Source of the DNA: CAMYLY01 sp039587215
GTDB lineage: Bacteria > Gemmatimonadota > Gemmatimonadetes > Gemmatimonadales > GWC2-71-9
Direction of reading: 5' to 3'
Length of the DNA: 6,182 nucleotides
Assembly: GCA_039587215.1 (NCBI GenBank)
Contig: JBDHIW010000148.1
Coordinates: forward strand, 1-6,182
This document shows, one piece after another, positions 1-5,212 of the stretch (within the stretch, counting starts at the first letter, position 1; each line of letters starts with the position of its first letter). Under the pieces are notes generated by a model. It made no database searches. It was not told the origin of the DNA and saw only the letters and a list, made by a program, of their open reading frames with translations. The translations under genes and the position numbers were made by a program.

Positions 1-219
1 CCCGCAGCGGCTGACCCGCCCGTCACGCGTCCGCGCGACGAGGCCGGCCCGCTCGAGCACGCGCAGGTGCTTGGAGATGGCCGGGCGGGACACGGCATAC
101 GGCGCCGCGAGTTCGCCCACGGTGCGGCTCCCCTCTGCCAAGCGTTCCAGGATGTCCCGGCGGGTGCCGTCGGCGAGGGCGCTGAAAACCCGGTCAAGGC
201 GTTCTTGATTGGTAACCAT
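1..219 (-). CDS. ArsR-family winged-helix transcriptional repressor, C-terminus cut by window edge
   Basis: A DNA-binding repressor of the ArsR superfamily; 73 residues are visible before the left edge. The ATG at 219-217 opens MVTNQERLDRVFSALADGTR. The family's first-helix signature LADGTRRDIL is at residues 16-24, and the winged-helix core follows, with TVGELAAPY (33-41) as first HTH helix and SRPAISKHLRVLERAGLV (44-61) as recognition helix and start of the wing (RTRDGRV). No CxC metal site of the classic ArsR/SmtB type is seen in the visible part. This style, with LADxTRR and xPAISKHLxVLxxAGL, is typical of the SdpR-like ArsR regulators that often sit upstream of SRPBCC/AHSA1 genes, but any partner gene would lie off the left edge. 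No Shine-Dalgarno precedes the ATG; the start lies inside an inverted repeat and close to a predicted -10 box, so the gene is probably autoregulated and perhaps leaderless. Family is confident; effector is unknown. Confidence 0.9.
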   Translation of the reverse strand, partial: MVTNQERLDRVFSALADGTRRDILERLAEGSRTVGELAAPYAVSRPAISKHLRVLERAGLVARTRDGRVSRCG

Positions 220-231
220 GTAGTTACCAAT
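208..231 (-). promoter_or_regulatory. Operator-like perfect inverted repeat spanning the arsR-type start codon
   Basis: Two perfect 9-bp arms, ATTGGTAAC (208-216) and GTTACCAAT (223-231), flank a 6-bp spacer that contains the ATG of the ArsR-type gene. The right arm overlaps the predicted -10 box. ArsR-family dimers bind inverted repeats at or near their own promoters, so this is most simply the autoregulatory operator. It would block both RNA polymerase and, in DNA-bound form, the first codons of the gene. The repeat is read directly from the sequence; binding is inferred. Confidence 0.75.
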
Positions 232-256
232 TTAGTACTATCGGGGTCGCGGTCAA
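229..256 (-). promoter_or_regulatory. Predicted sigma70-type promoter of the ArsR-family gene
   Basis: On the minus strand, TTGACC (256-251, 5 of 6 to the -35 consensus) is followed after 16 bases by TAAATT (234-229, 4 of 6 to the -10 consensus). The expected transcription start is around 222-220, only one to three bases before the ATG at 219. That would give a leaderless or almost leaderless mRNA, in line with the lack of a ribosome binding site. The -10 box lies within the right arm of the inverted repeat, as expected for repression by steric block. Confidence 0.55.
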
Positions 257-289
257 GAGGGACGGTAGGGATGGCGCAGGTGGGGCCGG

Positions 290-457
290 TCAGTTCTCCC
301 GCTTCTTCATCTCTTTGAAGAGACGCTGCGCATCGCGGTCTTCGTCGTTGTCCGGAAGCGTGTCGTCGAACTTGCGCCGTGCCTTGGATTTCTCCTTGGC
401 AACCTTGGCGGCGTTCTTCCGGGCGAGGGCGGCGAGCTGCTTGTCGTCGAGCGGCAC
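290..457 (-). CDS. Small highly charged hypothetical protein, 55 aa
   Basis: A small protein of unknown function. The preferred start is GTG at 457-455, because AGGAG lies at 467-463 with a 5-base gap, an ideal ribosome binding site. From there the frame encodes MPLDDKQLAALARKNAAKVA and continues to KKREN before TGA at 292-290. The protein is rich in Lys, Arg, Asp and Glu, with an Ala/Lys helix at about residues 6-30 and an acidic DNDED patch at about 36-40, then a second short charged helix. There is no signal peptide, membrane segment or cysteine. It looks soluble, helical and possibly nucleic-acid or partner binding, but no family is recognised. The frame continues open upstream to 673, but that part is Arg/Pro/Thr-rich and looks like non-coding GC-rich sequence. 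It lies 70 bases upstream of the ArsR-type gene on the same strand, which appears to have its own promoter. Confidence 0.6.
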   Translation of the reverse strand: MPLDDKQLAALARKNAAKVAKEKSKARRKFDDTLPDNDEDRDAQRLFKEMKKREN

Positions 458-748
458 AGGTTCTCCTGGCGTGGTGCTATCCGAAGCATCGGCGAGTGGA
501 CCCGACGGTGCAAGGGAGGACCGGCGGTGCGAAGGCGCCCACCCTCGCAGCGGCCGAGCCGTGGTCGATGGTGCGTCGGTACCAGTCGGACGTCGGCGGC
601 GAAGCCGTACGCGTGGAGGTCGGGTAGCCTGGCACGGAGACGTGCTTGCCGCCACCATGCTCCTCGTGCCCACCGCCTATACTTGAGAAGCCCCCCGCTT
701 CGGCTGGCAGGCCAGCCGTCCGCCGTTCCTGACCCGTGAGGTCGTGTC
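458..748. other. Intergenic region between divergent genes
   Basis: About 290 bases without a gene I can support. It must hold the promoters of the 55-residue gene (minus) and of the propeller gene (plus). A TATACT hexamer at 678-683 is the best -10 candidate for the propeller gene, but no good -35 lies 16-18 bases upstream. Open frames that cross the region on both strands have Arg/Pro-rich, low-information translations and no ribosome binding sites. The only clear structure is the palindrome at 701-718 with a neighbouring small hairpin at 687-701. Confidence 0.5.
687..718. promoter_or_regulatory. Adjacent inverted repeats in the likely leader of the propeller gene
   Basis: CGGCTGGC (701-708) and GCCAGCCG (711-718) are perfect 8-bp arms around AG. 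Directly before it, GAAGC (687-691) and GCTTC (697-701) form 5-bp arms around five Cs. The pair lies between a possible -10 (TATACT, 678-683) and the GTG at 749, so it would be at the 5' end of the mRNA or an operator just past the start site. As DNA the 8-2-8 palindrome is a plausible dimer binding site; as RNA its 2-base loop would need to open one pair. Confidence 0.45.
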
Positions 749-1693
749 GTGACATCGAAAGCCATCCTGGCGCCACTGCTCTCGGCGGCCCTCGCGCCGG
801 CCGCCGCCCTCGCCCAATCGTCCGAGGACGTGCGGAGCCTGTTGCTGACCGTGGAGATCGCGTCGGGCCGGATCGACACCGTCTACGCCGAGGACCGGCG
901 GTTCGAGGCGCCGAACTGGTCTCCTGACGGCCGGTTCTTCGTGGTGAACACCGGTGGGCGGCTGTATCGGGTGCCGGCCGATGGCGCCGCGACGCGGACG
1001 GAGATTCCAACCGGGTTTGCCACCCGTCTCAACAACGACCACGGGATCTCACCCGACGGCACGCAGCTCGTCGTCAGTCACGACGCCGAGGAGCACATCG
1101 CGGATCCCGCGGAGGCGTGGCTGGCCTCGAGCATCTACGTCCTGCCGATCGAGGGCAGTGCGGCGCCGGTCAAGGTGACGTCGCGCGCACCGAGCTTCTG
1201 GCACGGGTGGTCGCCGGACGGCCGTACGCTGGCGTACACGGCGCGGCGGGACGGCGAGTGGGCGATCTACACGATTCCCGTCATGGGGGGAGACGAACGC
1301 CGCCTGACGAACTGCCCCGGGCTCGACGACGGACCCGACTACTCGCCGGACGGCCGCTTCATCTACTACAACTCCATCTGCAGCGGCTCGATGGAGATCT
1401 GGCGCATGGGACCCGACGGCGGCGATCCCGAGCAGCTCACGCGTGACCGGTACTCGAACTGGTTTCCCCATCCGTCGCCGGATGGGCGGTGGGTCGTCTT
1501 CCTGTCGTATCTCGAGGATCAGGGGGACGCGCACCCGTTCGGGCGCGACGTCGTGCTGCGGCTCCTGGACGTGCGGGACGGGTCGGTGCGTGACCTGACC
1601 GCACCGTTTTATGGCGGGCAGGGGACGTTGAACGTACCGTCGTGGTCGCCGGACAGCCGCCGAGTGGCCTTCGTGGCGTATGCGCGCCCGTAG
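749..1693 (+). CDS. Secreted TolB-like six-bladed beta-propeller protein (PD40/WD40-like repeats)
   Basis: A 314-residue exported beta-propeller. The GTG start at 749 is preceded by GAGG (738-741) with a 7-base gap. Residues 1-22 form a Sec signal peptide with a hydrophobic Leu/Ala core ending ALA before QSS, so cleavage is expected after Ala22. The mature part has six blade signatures of the PD40 type: SPDG at 58-61, 101-104, 155-158, 199-202 and 243-246, and SPDS at 300-303, each followed by a hydrophobic strand such as RFFVV, TLAYT, RFIYY or RWVVF. Strand motifs IYVLPI, IYTIPV and IWRMGPDGGDPEQLT are typical of TolB-family propellers. Cys189 and Cys211 could pair. There is no catalytic domain: unlike the dipeptidyl-peptidase relatives there is no C-terminal hydrolase, so a scaffold or ligand-binding role in the periplasm is most likely. 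It is not in a tol-pal cluster and should not be called TolB itself. It stands alone and converges on the multicopper oxidase gene. Confidence 0.85.
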   Translation: MTSKAILAPLLSAALAPAAALAQSSEDVRSLLLTVEIASGRIDTVYAEDRRFEAPNWSPDGRFFVVNTGGRLYRVPADGAATRTEIPTGFATRLNNDHGISPDGTQLVVSHDAEEHIADPAEAWLASSIYVLPIEGSAAPVKVTSRAPSFWHGWSPDGRTLAYTARRDGEWAIYTIPVMGGDERRLTNCPGLDDGPDYSPDGRFIYYNSICSGSMEIWRMGPDGGDPEQLTRDRYSNWFPHPSPDGRWVVFLSYLEDQGDAHPFGRDVVLRLLDVRDGSVRDLTAPFYGGQGTLNVPSWSPDSRRVAFVAYARP

Positions 1694-1711
1694 GTCCGCG
1701 ACACCGGTGAC

Positions 1712-1724
1712 GCCCCCACGGGGC
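1712..1724. terminator. Small GC hairpin after the propeller gene
   Basis: GCCCC (1712-1716) and GGGGC (1720-1724) pair perfectly around a 3-base loop, 18 bases past the TAG of the propeller gene. No T-run follows, so it is at best a weak or Rho-assisted transcription end. Confidence 0.25.
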
Positions 1725-1773
1725 ACCCGGCGGATCGCCGACGCCGTGCTGGCGACGCCGGACGGTTGACGAC

Positions 1774-1787
1774 GGGGCGCGAGCCCC
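1774..1787. terminator. GNRA-capped hairpin between convergent genes
   Basis: GGGGC (1774-1778), loop GCGA (1779-1782) and GCCCC (1783-1787) form a 5-bp all-GC stem capped, on the plus strand, by a stable GNRA tetraloop. It lies 7 bases beyond the stop codon of the multicopper oxidase gene and 80 bases past that of the propeller gene, a sensible place for a two-way transcription end. There is no T-run on either side. Confidence 0.35.
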
Positions 1788-1794
1788 CAGGGTG

Positions 1795-3687
1795 CTATCG
1801 CGCGATGACCCTCGCGCGCACCGTGGGGGCGTCCCGCGGGAAACCGAAGTCGAACTCCAGCCAGACCGGATCGTCCGGATCCGCGACGATCTCTACATCG
1901 GCCGTCTCGCCGATGAAGAGCGTGAGCTCGGCCTGGCCCGGCACGGCCTGATGCGCGGGCAGGACGCCACCGTCCTTGGCGACGGGCCGCCACTGGGCGA
2001 GCGACGAGTCGGGCCGAACCAGCTTGGCGGTGAACACGGCAGCCGGCGCGATCATGCCCATGCGGAGCCGGATGGGCCGACCGGCCTCCACCTCGATGTC
2101 GGGCAGCAGCGTGTCGCCGTTGATGACCCCGCGGAATCGCGGCGGCATCGTCGCAGCAAACGGTTTCACGCTCCCGAGAAACATGTAGTCCGCCGACGGG
2201 TCGTACTCCTCATCGGAGCCGAGCACGATGATCGTGCCGTAGAGCCCGCGGAACAGCTGAGGGATGTCGTTGATGTGGCTGTGGTACATGAAGGTACCGG
2301 GCCGCATGAGCGTGAGCTGAGCCGTGAACGAATTGCCCGGCGCGATAGGGTGCATGATGAGTGTGTCCAACCCGCTCCAGTCGGGCACGCCGTCCGCATA
2401 GCTGTCGAGCTCCAGCCCGTGCCAGTGGATCGACGCGGGCTCGTCCAGCCCGTTCACGATGTGAACGTCCGCGGGCTCGCCCTGACGGAAGATCATGGTC
2501 GGTCCAGGACCCCCCGATGTGCGCTCGGCGTCGCCGCCGACGGCATCGGCCCCCGAGAGACGTACCTCGACCGGTGGCCAATCGCCGTTCTCCACGCCCG
2601 TCTTCTCGAGCGCCATGCGGAGCGTGTGCACGGGTGCTCGCGACCGGTCCGGGAGGTCGGCGTCACTTCGCGGCTTGACGTGAATGCCCATGGCCAACCC
2701 CGCCATGTGCGGCTCGTGGCCTGCGTGCTCGTCTCGCTCCGTGAGGATCATCTCGGGCGACACGTGGAAACTCAGGTGACAGTGAAAGAGCCAGTTCCCC
2801 GGGTGGTGCGGGGGCTGCCAGGCGACCGACATCGTTTCATGCCGAAAGAGCGTCTCGGTCACGACCGACCGCCAGCTTGCACGGTCGTAGATGGTGTCGC
2901 GCACCTGCGACCCGCGAGCCTGCACGTCGAAGTAGTACCCGTGAAGGTGCATGGGGTGCGGACGGGGTGTGGTATTCACCCAGCGCCAGTGGATCGAGTC
3001 GCCGATGGTGTGGACGATCCGCTCGGTATGCGGCCAGGATTTGCCGTTGATCGTCAGCGTCTCGCGAAAGGGGCGCGGCGGACTGACGGTCGTGTCGGGC
3101 GGGTCGCGCCACAGGCCGATCACGAAGACGCGGTCGTCGGCCCGCGCGGCGCCATCGTTCACCACGATCGCCCCGTGCATCTGACTACCCTGGTTGATCC
3201 GCGTCCGTCGGTCCTCCGTCACGGGCAGGGCCTGATACCAATACGTGCCCGGGCTGTCGGCGCGGAACGAGAATCGGGCAGTCGTCCCGGCGGCGATCTC
3301 TCTTGACACGACCGTATCGGCCGGCAGGTCGACGAGGCCCGTGACGCGGATGGGGAGCTCGAGGGTGTTGTGGATGCTGGCCACCACTTCGGTGCCGGTC
3401 GGGACCCGGATCAGCGGTCCGGGGATCTGCGGTGGCCCTCCGACCTCACGCAGCGCGAATACCTCGAGGCCGATCCCGTCCTCGGCCTCCGGGTGCCAGA
3501 TCCCGGATGCCGTCTCCAGGTCGACGTGCCACACGCCGTCGATCATCGCACCGACGCTCTCGCGGTTGTCATTGGTGTGGATCGTCGGCGACGTATCCTC
3601 GTCGCTGACGTCGGCGGTCAGGGTGAGCGACAATGCGAGGAGAGGGAATGCGGCTGCGAGTGCGACTGATCGGGAGGGGAGGCGCAT
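1795..3687 (-). CDS. Exported multicopper oxidase with permuted cupredoxin domain order
   Basis: A 630-residue periplasmic oxidase that should couple one-electron oxidation of a substrate (phenolic, Cu(I) or another metal; not predictable here) to reduction of O2 to water. Residues 1-25 form a signal peptide (ends LTLTA). Four cupredoxin domains follow. Domain 1 (about 50-180) is degenerate: where HWHG and HSH belong it has RVTG (114-117) and QAL (152-154). Domain 2 (about 185-320) has HPMHLHG (244-250) and HCHLSFHVSPEM (302-313): type 1 copper ligands His244, Cys303, His308 and axial Met313, with His247, His249, His302 and His304 for the trinuclear site. A His/Met-rich linker (318-336) follows. 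Domain 3 (about 350-490) has HWHG (421-424) and HSH (469-471), the remaining ligands. Domain 4 (about 510-630) resembles the ligand-free middle domain of laccases. In ordinary laccases the HWHG/HSH domain comes first and the HCH domain last. The ATG at 3687 gives the signal peptide but has only a weak GAG seven bases upstream. Confidence 0.93.
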   Translation of the reverse strand: MRLPSRSVALAAAFPLLALSLTLTADVSDEDTSPTIHTNDNRESVGAMIDGVWHVDLETASGIWHPEAEDGIGLEVFALREVGGPPQIPGPLIRVPTGTEVVASIHNTLELPIRVTGLVDLPADTVVSREIAAGTTARFSFRADSPGTYWYQALPVTEDRRTRINQGSQMHGAIVVNDGAARADDRVFVIGLWRDPPDTTVSPPRPFRETLTINGKSWPHTERIVHTIGDSIHWRWVNTTPRPHPMHLHGYYFDVQARGSQVRDTIYDRASWRSVVTETLFRHETMSVAWQPPHHPGNWLFHCHLSFHVSPEMILTERDEHAGHEPHMAGLAMGIHVKPRSDADLPDRSRAPVHTLRMALEKTGVENGDWPPVEVRLSGADAVGGDAERTSGGPGPTMIFRQGEPADVHIVNGLDEPASIHWHGLELDSYADGVPDWSGLDTLIMHPIAPGNSFTAQLTLMRPGTFMYHSHINDIPQLFRGLYGTIIVLGSDEEYDPSADYMFLGSVKPFAATMPPRFRGVINGDTLLPDIEVEAGRPIRLRMGMIAPAAVFTAKLVRPDSSLAQWRPVAKDGGVLPAHQAVPGQAELTLFIGETADVEIVADPDDPVWLEFDFGFPRDAPTVRARVIAR

Positions 3688-3713
3688 GCGTTGACTCGGT
3701 TTGGAGATGCCCG

Positions 3714-3728
3714 AAGGTGGCCCACCTT
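3714..3728. promoter_or_regulatory. Operator-like palindrome upstream of the multicopper oxidase gene
   Basis: AAGGTGG (3714-3720) and CCACCTT (3722-3728) form a perfect 7-1-7 inverted repeat, 27 bases upstream of the oxidase ATG. TTGACG on the minus strand (3742-3737) lies just upstream and could be a -35 box, which would place the palindrome in the promoter spacer and -10 area; no convincing -10 is seen. It is a candidate site for a dimeric regulator, or a leader hairpin. The regulator is unknown. Confidence 0.4.
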
Positions 3729-3785
3729 TGTGACGCCGTCAACTGCAGGCTCGTAGGGAGGCGAACGGCGGATGAGGTGGGGGAG

Positions 3786-3815
3786 CCGACGGCGTCCGTC
3801 GGTGCCCGATCGGGC
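3786..3815 (-). terminator. Tandem hairpins just beyond the kinase relic
   Basis: CCGACGG (3786-3792) and CCGTCGG (3796-3802) are perfect 7-bp arms around a 3-base loop. Immediately next to it, GCCCGATCGGGC (3804-3815) is a perfect 12-bp palindrome. On the minus strand these start 11 bases after the stop codon of the relic's tail, the position of a transcription terminator. No T-run follows. They may be the surviving terminator of the lost gene. Confidence 0.4.
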
Positions 3816-3825
3816 CGAACGACGG

Positions 3826-3983
3826 CTAGCGTTCGCGCGGCGACTCACCTCGCAGCGTCGCCAGCGCCGCGTGCGCCCGGTCGACGAGGGGCTGGATCAC
3901 TCCATTCCGCCCCGACCGATGAGGCGATCGACGCGGTAGCGGTCCCGGAGGGCGTGGCGAAGGCGTTCTCCGAGATCGTGCAC
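3826..3983 (-). pseudogene. Relic of a Ser/Thr protein kinase gene: N-terminus and possible tail, catalytic domain deleted
   Basis: Reading the minus strand from GTG at 3983, the frame encodes a stretch containing LRDRYRVDRLIGRGGM and stops at TGA (3899-3897) after 28 codons. This matches the start of bacterial Hanks-type Ser/Thr kinases, where a short helical lead with GDRYR precedes the glycine-rich ATP loop GRGGMAxVY. After Gly-Gly-Met the match ends abruptly. In another frame, from 3900 to the TAG at 3828-3826, 24 codons starting VIQPLVDRAHAALATLRGE look like a helical protein tail. The whole catalytic domain (Lys, HRD, DFG) is absent from the window, so I infer an internal deletion that joined the first 27 codons to what may be the old 3' end. 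TATCTT (3994-3989) may be the old -10 box, which would make the start leaderless. The N-terminal match is strong; assignment of the tail to the same gene is uncertain. Confidence 0.65.
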
Positions 3984-4028
3984 GTGTCAAGATAGGGTTG
4001 TCGGGCGTGGAACCGAAACGGGAAGCCG

Positions 4029-4078
4029 TGTCCGATTCCTCTACGGACAGAGGGGTGTGGAAGTTCCGACACCTGTCC
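4029..4078 (+). promoter_or_regulatory. Mutually exclusive hairpins upstream of ctaA
   Basis: TGTCCG (4029-4034) pairs perfectly with CGGACA (4044-4049) around a 9-base loop. The same GGACA (4045-4049) can instead pair with TGTCC at 4074-4078, stacking with GGTGT (4054-4058) on ACACC (4069-4073) over a 10-base loop. The two folds exclude each other, like an attenuator or leader switch, and end 36 bases before the ctaA start. Alternatively, TGTCCG-N9-CGGACA is a DNA operator. If the ctaA promoter is the one predicted at 4079-4107, this segment is upstream DNA rather than leader RNA, which favours the operator reading. Confidence 0.35.
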
Positions 4079-4107
4079 CTGACCGGCGCGGGCCGAGGGG
4101 TTAGTTT
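4079..4107 (+). promoter_or_regulatory. Weak candidate promoter of ctaA giving a leaderless start
   Basis: CTGACC (4079-4084, 4 of 6 to the -35 consensus) and TAGTTT (4102-4107, 3 of 6 to the -10 consensus) are spaced by 17 bases. The expected start of transcription is about 4113-4115, at the ATG itself. This is compatible with the unusable position of the only nearby Shine-Dalgarno-like sequence, but the match is weak. Confidence 0.3.
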
Positions 4108-4114
4108 CGGAGGC

Positions 4115-5170
4115 ATGACCGCCGGCCAGCCGTTCGCCGATCTCGCACCCGACCGCCGACGCCTCCTCGGATGGTGGCTCGCCGGGTGGGCCTTCATGGT
4201 GCTCATGACGGTCGTCATCGGCGGCGTCACGCGGCTCACCGAATCCGGGCTGTCGATCACCGAGTGGGCGCCGGTGTCGGGCGTCATACCGCCCATCGGA
4301 GCCGAGGCGTGGGACGAGGCGTTCCGAGCCTACCAGCAGATCCCCGAGTATCAAGAGCTCAACCGCGGCATGACGCTGAGCGAGTTCAAGCTGATCTTCT
4401 TCTGGGAGTATCTGCACCGCCTCTGGGCGCGGCTCGTGGGGCTGGTCCTCGCGGTGCCGTTCGTGGTGTTCCTGGTGCGTCGCTGGCTGCCCGCGCGCTT
4501 GGCCCGGCGCCTCGCAGGCCTGCTCGTACTGACGGGAATCCAGGGCGCGCTGGGCTGGTACATGGTCGCGAGCGGACTCGTCGACCGAACGGACGTGAGC
4601 CAGTATCGGCTGGCGGCTCACCTCGGCCTTGCCCTCGTGATCTATGTGATTACGGCGTGGACGGCTGCCGATCTTCTCGGGGCGGACGAGCCGTCGCAGG
4701 AGCGGCCCACAGCAGCCCTGCGGCCCTGGGCGGGCCTGGTCTTCGGTTTGACGTTCGCGACCGCCATTGCGGGCGCGTTCGTCGCGGGGCTCGACGGCGG
4801 GAGAGCGTACAACACGTTTCCGCTGATGGGCGGCACCTTCGTGCCCGGAGGGTATTTCGCGCTCGAGCCGTGGTGGCGGAACTGGTTCGAGAACGTCGCG
4901 GCGGTGCAGTTCAACCACCGGTGGATTGGGATGCTGACGCTGCTTGCCATTGTTCTGTTCTGGGGGCGCGCACGGAATCTCCCGGTGACCGGCGCCACGC
5001 AGTGGTGGCTGCACGCCCTGCCCGTCGTCGCGATGGCGCAGGTCACCCTCGGGGTCGCGACGCTCCTGCTGGTGGTACCGGTGTGGCTCGCCGCGCTGCA
5101 CCAGGCGGGCGCGGTCGTACTCCTCACCGCCGCCGTGCTGCTCTATCGCGGACTCCGCCGAGACGGTTGA
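4115..5170 (+). CDS. ctaA: Heme A synthase (COX15/CtaA family)
   Basis: An integral membrane enzyme that oxidises the C8 methyl of heme O to the formyl group of heme A, the cofactor of aa3-type cytochrome oxidases. It has 351 residues and about eight membrane helices in two four-helix halves (roughly 18-38, 103-122, 132-152, 168-188, 207-226, 268-284, 299-320, 322-345). All four conserved heme-ligand histidines are present: His101 (EYLHRLWAR), His169 (AAHLG), His268 (FNHRWIG) and His329 (LHQAG). Other hallmarks are GGVTRLTESGLSITEW (36-51), SGLVDRTDVSQYRLA (153-167) and YNTFPLMGG (232-240). The loop cysteines of the Bacillus-type enzyme are missing, so it belongs to the proteobacterial/mitochondrial COX15-like type. 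The ATG at 4115 is chosen because family members start just before helix 1. GGAGG lies only one base upstream, too close to serve normally. The frame stays open upstream, but that part shows no family similarity. The PYP-like gene follows after 42 bases. Confidence 0.93.
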   Translation: MTAGQPFADLAPDRRRLLGWWLAGWAFMVLMTVVIGGVTRLTESGLSITEWAPVSGVIPPIGAEAWDEAFRAYQQIPEYQELNRGMTLSEFKLIFFWEYLHRLWARLVGLVLAVPFVVFLVRRWLPARLARRLAGLLVLTGIQGALGWYMVASGLVDRTDVSQYRLAAHLGLALVIYVITAWTAADLLGADEPSQERPTAALRPWAGLVFGLTFATAIAGAFVAGLDGGRAYNTFPLMGGTFVPGGYFALEPWWRNWFENVAAVQFNHRWIGMLTLLAIVLFWGRARNLPVTGATQWWLHALPVVAMAQVTLGVATLLLVVPVWLAALHQAGAVVLLTAAVLLYRGLRRDG

Positions 5171-5212
5171 TTCCCCTCGAGCGTCGGACCATCACGTGCA
5201 AGAGGAGATCCC

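Noticed and set aside
67..318. An 83-codon plus-strand open frame at the left edge
   Set aside because: It is antisense to the ArsR-family gene, whose winged-helix signature is unambiguous.
678..683. TATACT as a firm promoter for the propeller gene
   Set aside because: No acceptable -35 lies at 15-19 bases; the nearest TTG is 26 bases away, so it is mentioned only as a possibility.
315..686. Open frames on the plus strand across the 55-residue gene and the following gap
   Set aside because: No ribosome binding sites; Arg/Ser/Ala-rich translations without motifs. The minus-strand frame at 290-457 explains the conserved-looking part better.
1049..1993. A 314-codon minus-strand open frame
   Set aside because: It overlaps the propeller gene antisense and also runs into the end of the oxidase gene; the translation is Arg-rich with no motifs.
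1792..3306. A 504-codon open frame on the plus strand
   Set aside because: It is antisense to the multicopper oxidase, whose frame carries all copper motifs and a signal peptide. The plus-strand translation is His/Arg/Val-rich without recognisable motifs, a common artefact of GC-rich codon use.
3714..3742. MerR-type promoter with the palindrome in an extended -35/-10 spacer
   Set aside because: TTGACG at 3742-3737 could be a -35, but there is no TA-rich -10 at 19 or 20 bases, and the palindrome arms are not of the CueR kind.
3633..3995. A 120-codon plus-strand open frame between the oxidase and ctaA
   Set aside because: It overlaps the start of the oxidase and the kinase relic, has no ribosome binding site and no recognisable domain.
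3845..5101. A 418-codon open frame on the minus strand
   Set aside because: It is antisense to the clearly recognisable heme A synthase, and its translation is an Arg/Glu/His-rich shadow. Only the short sequence at 3826-3983 on this strand has a natural signature, in other frames.
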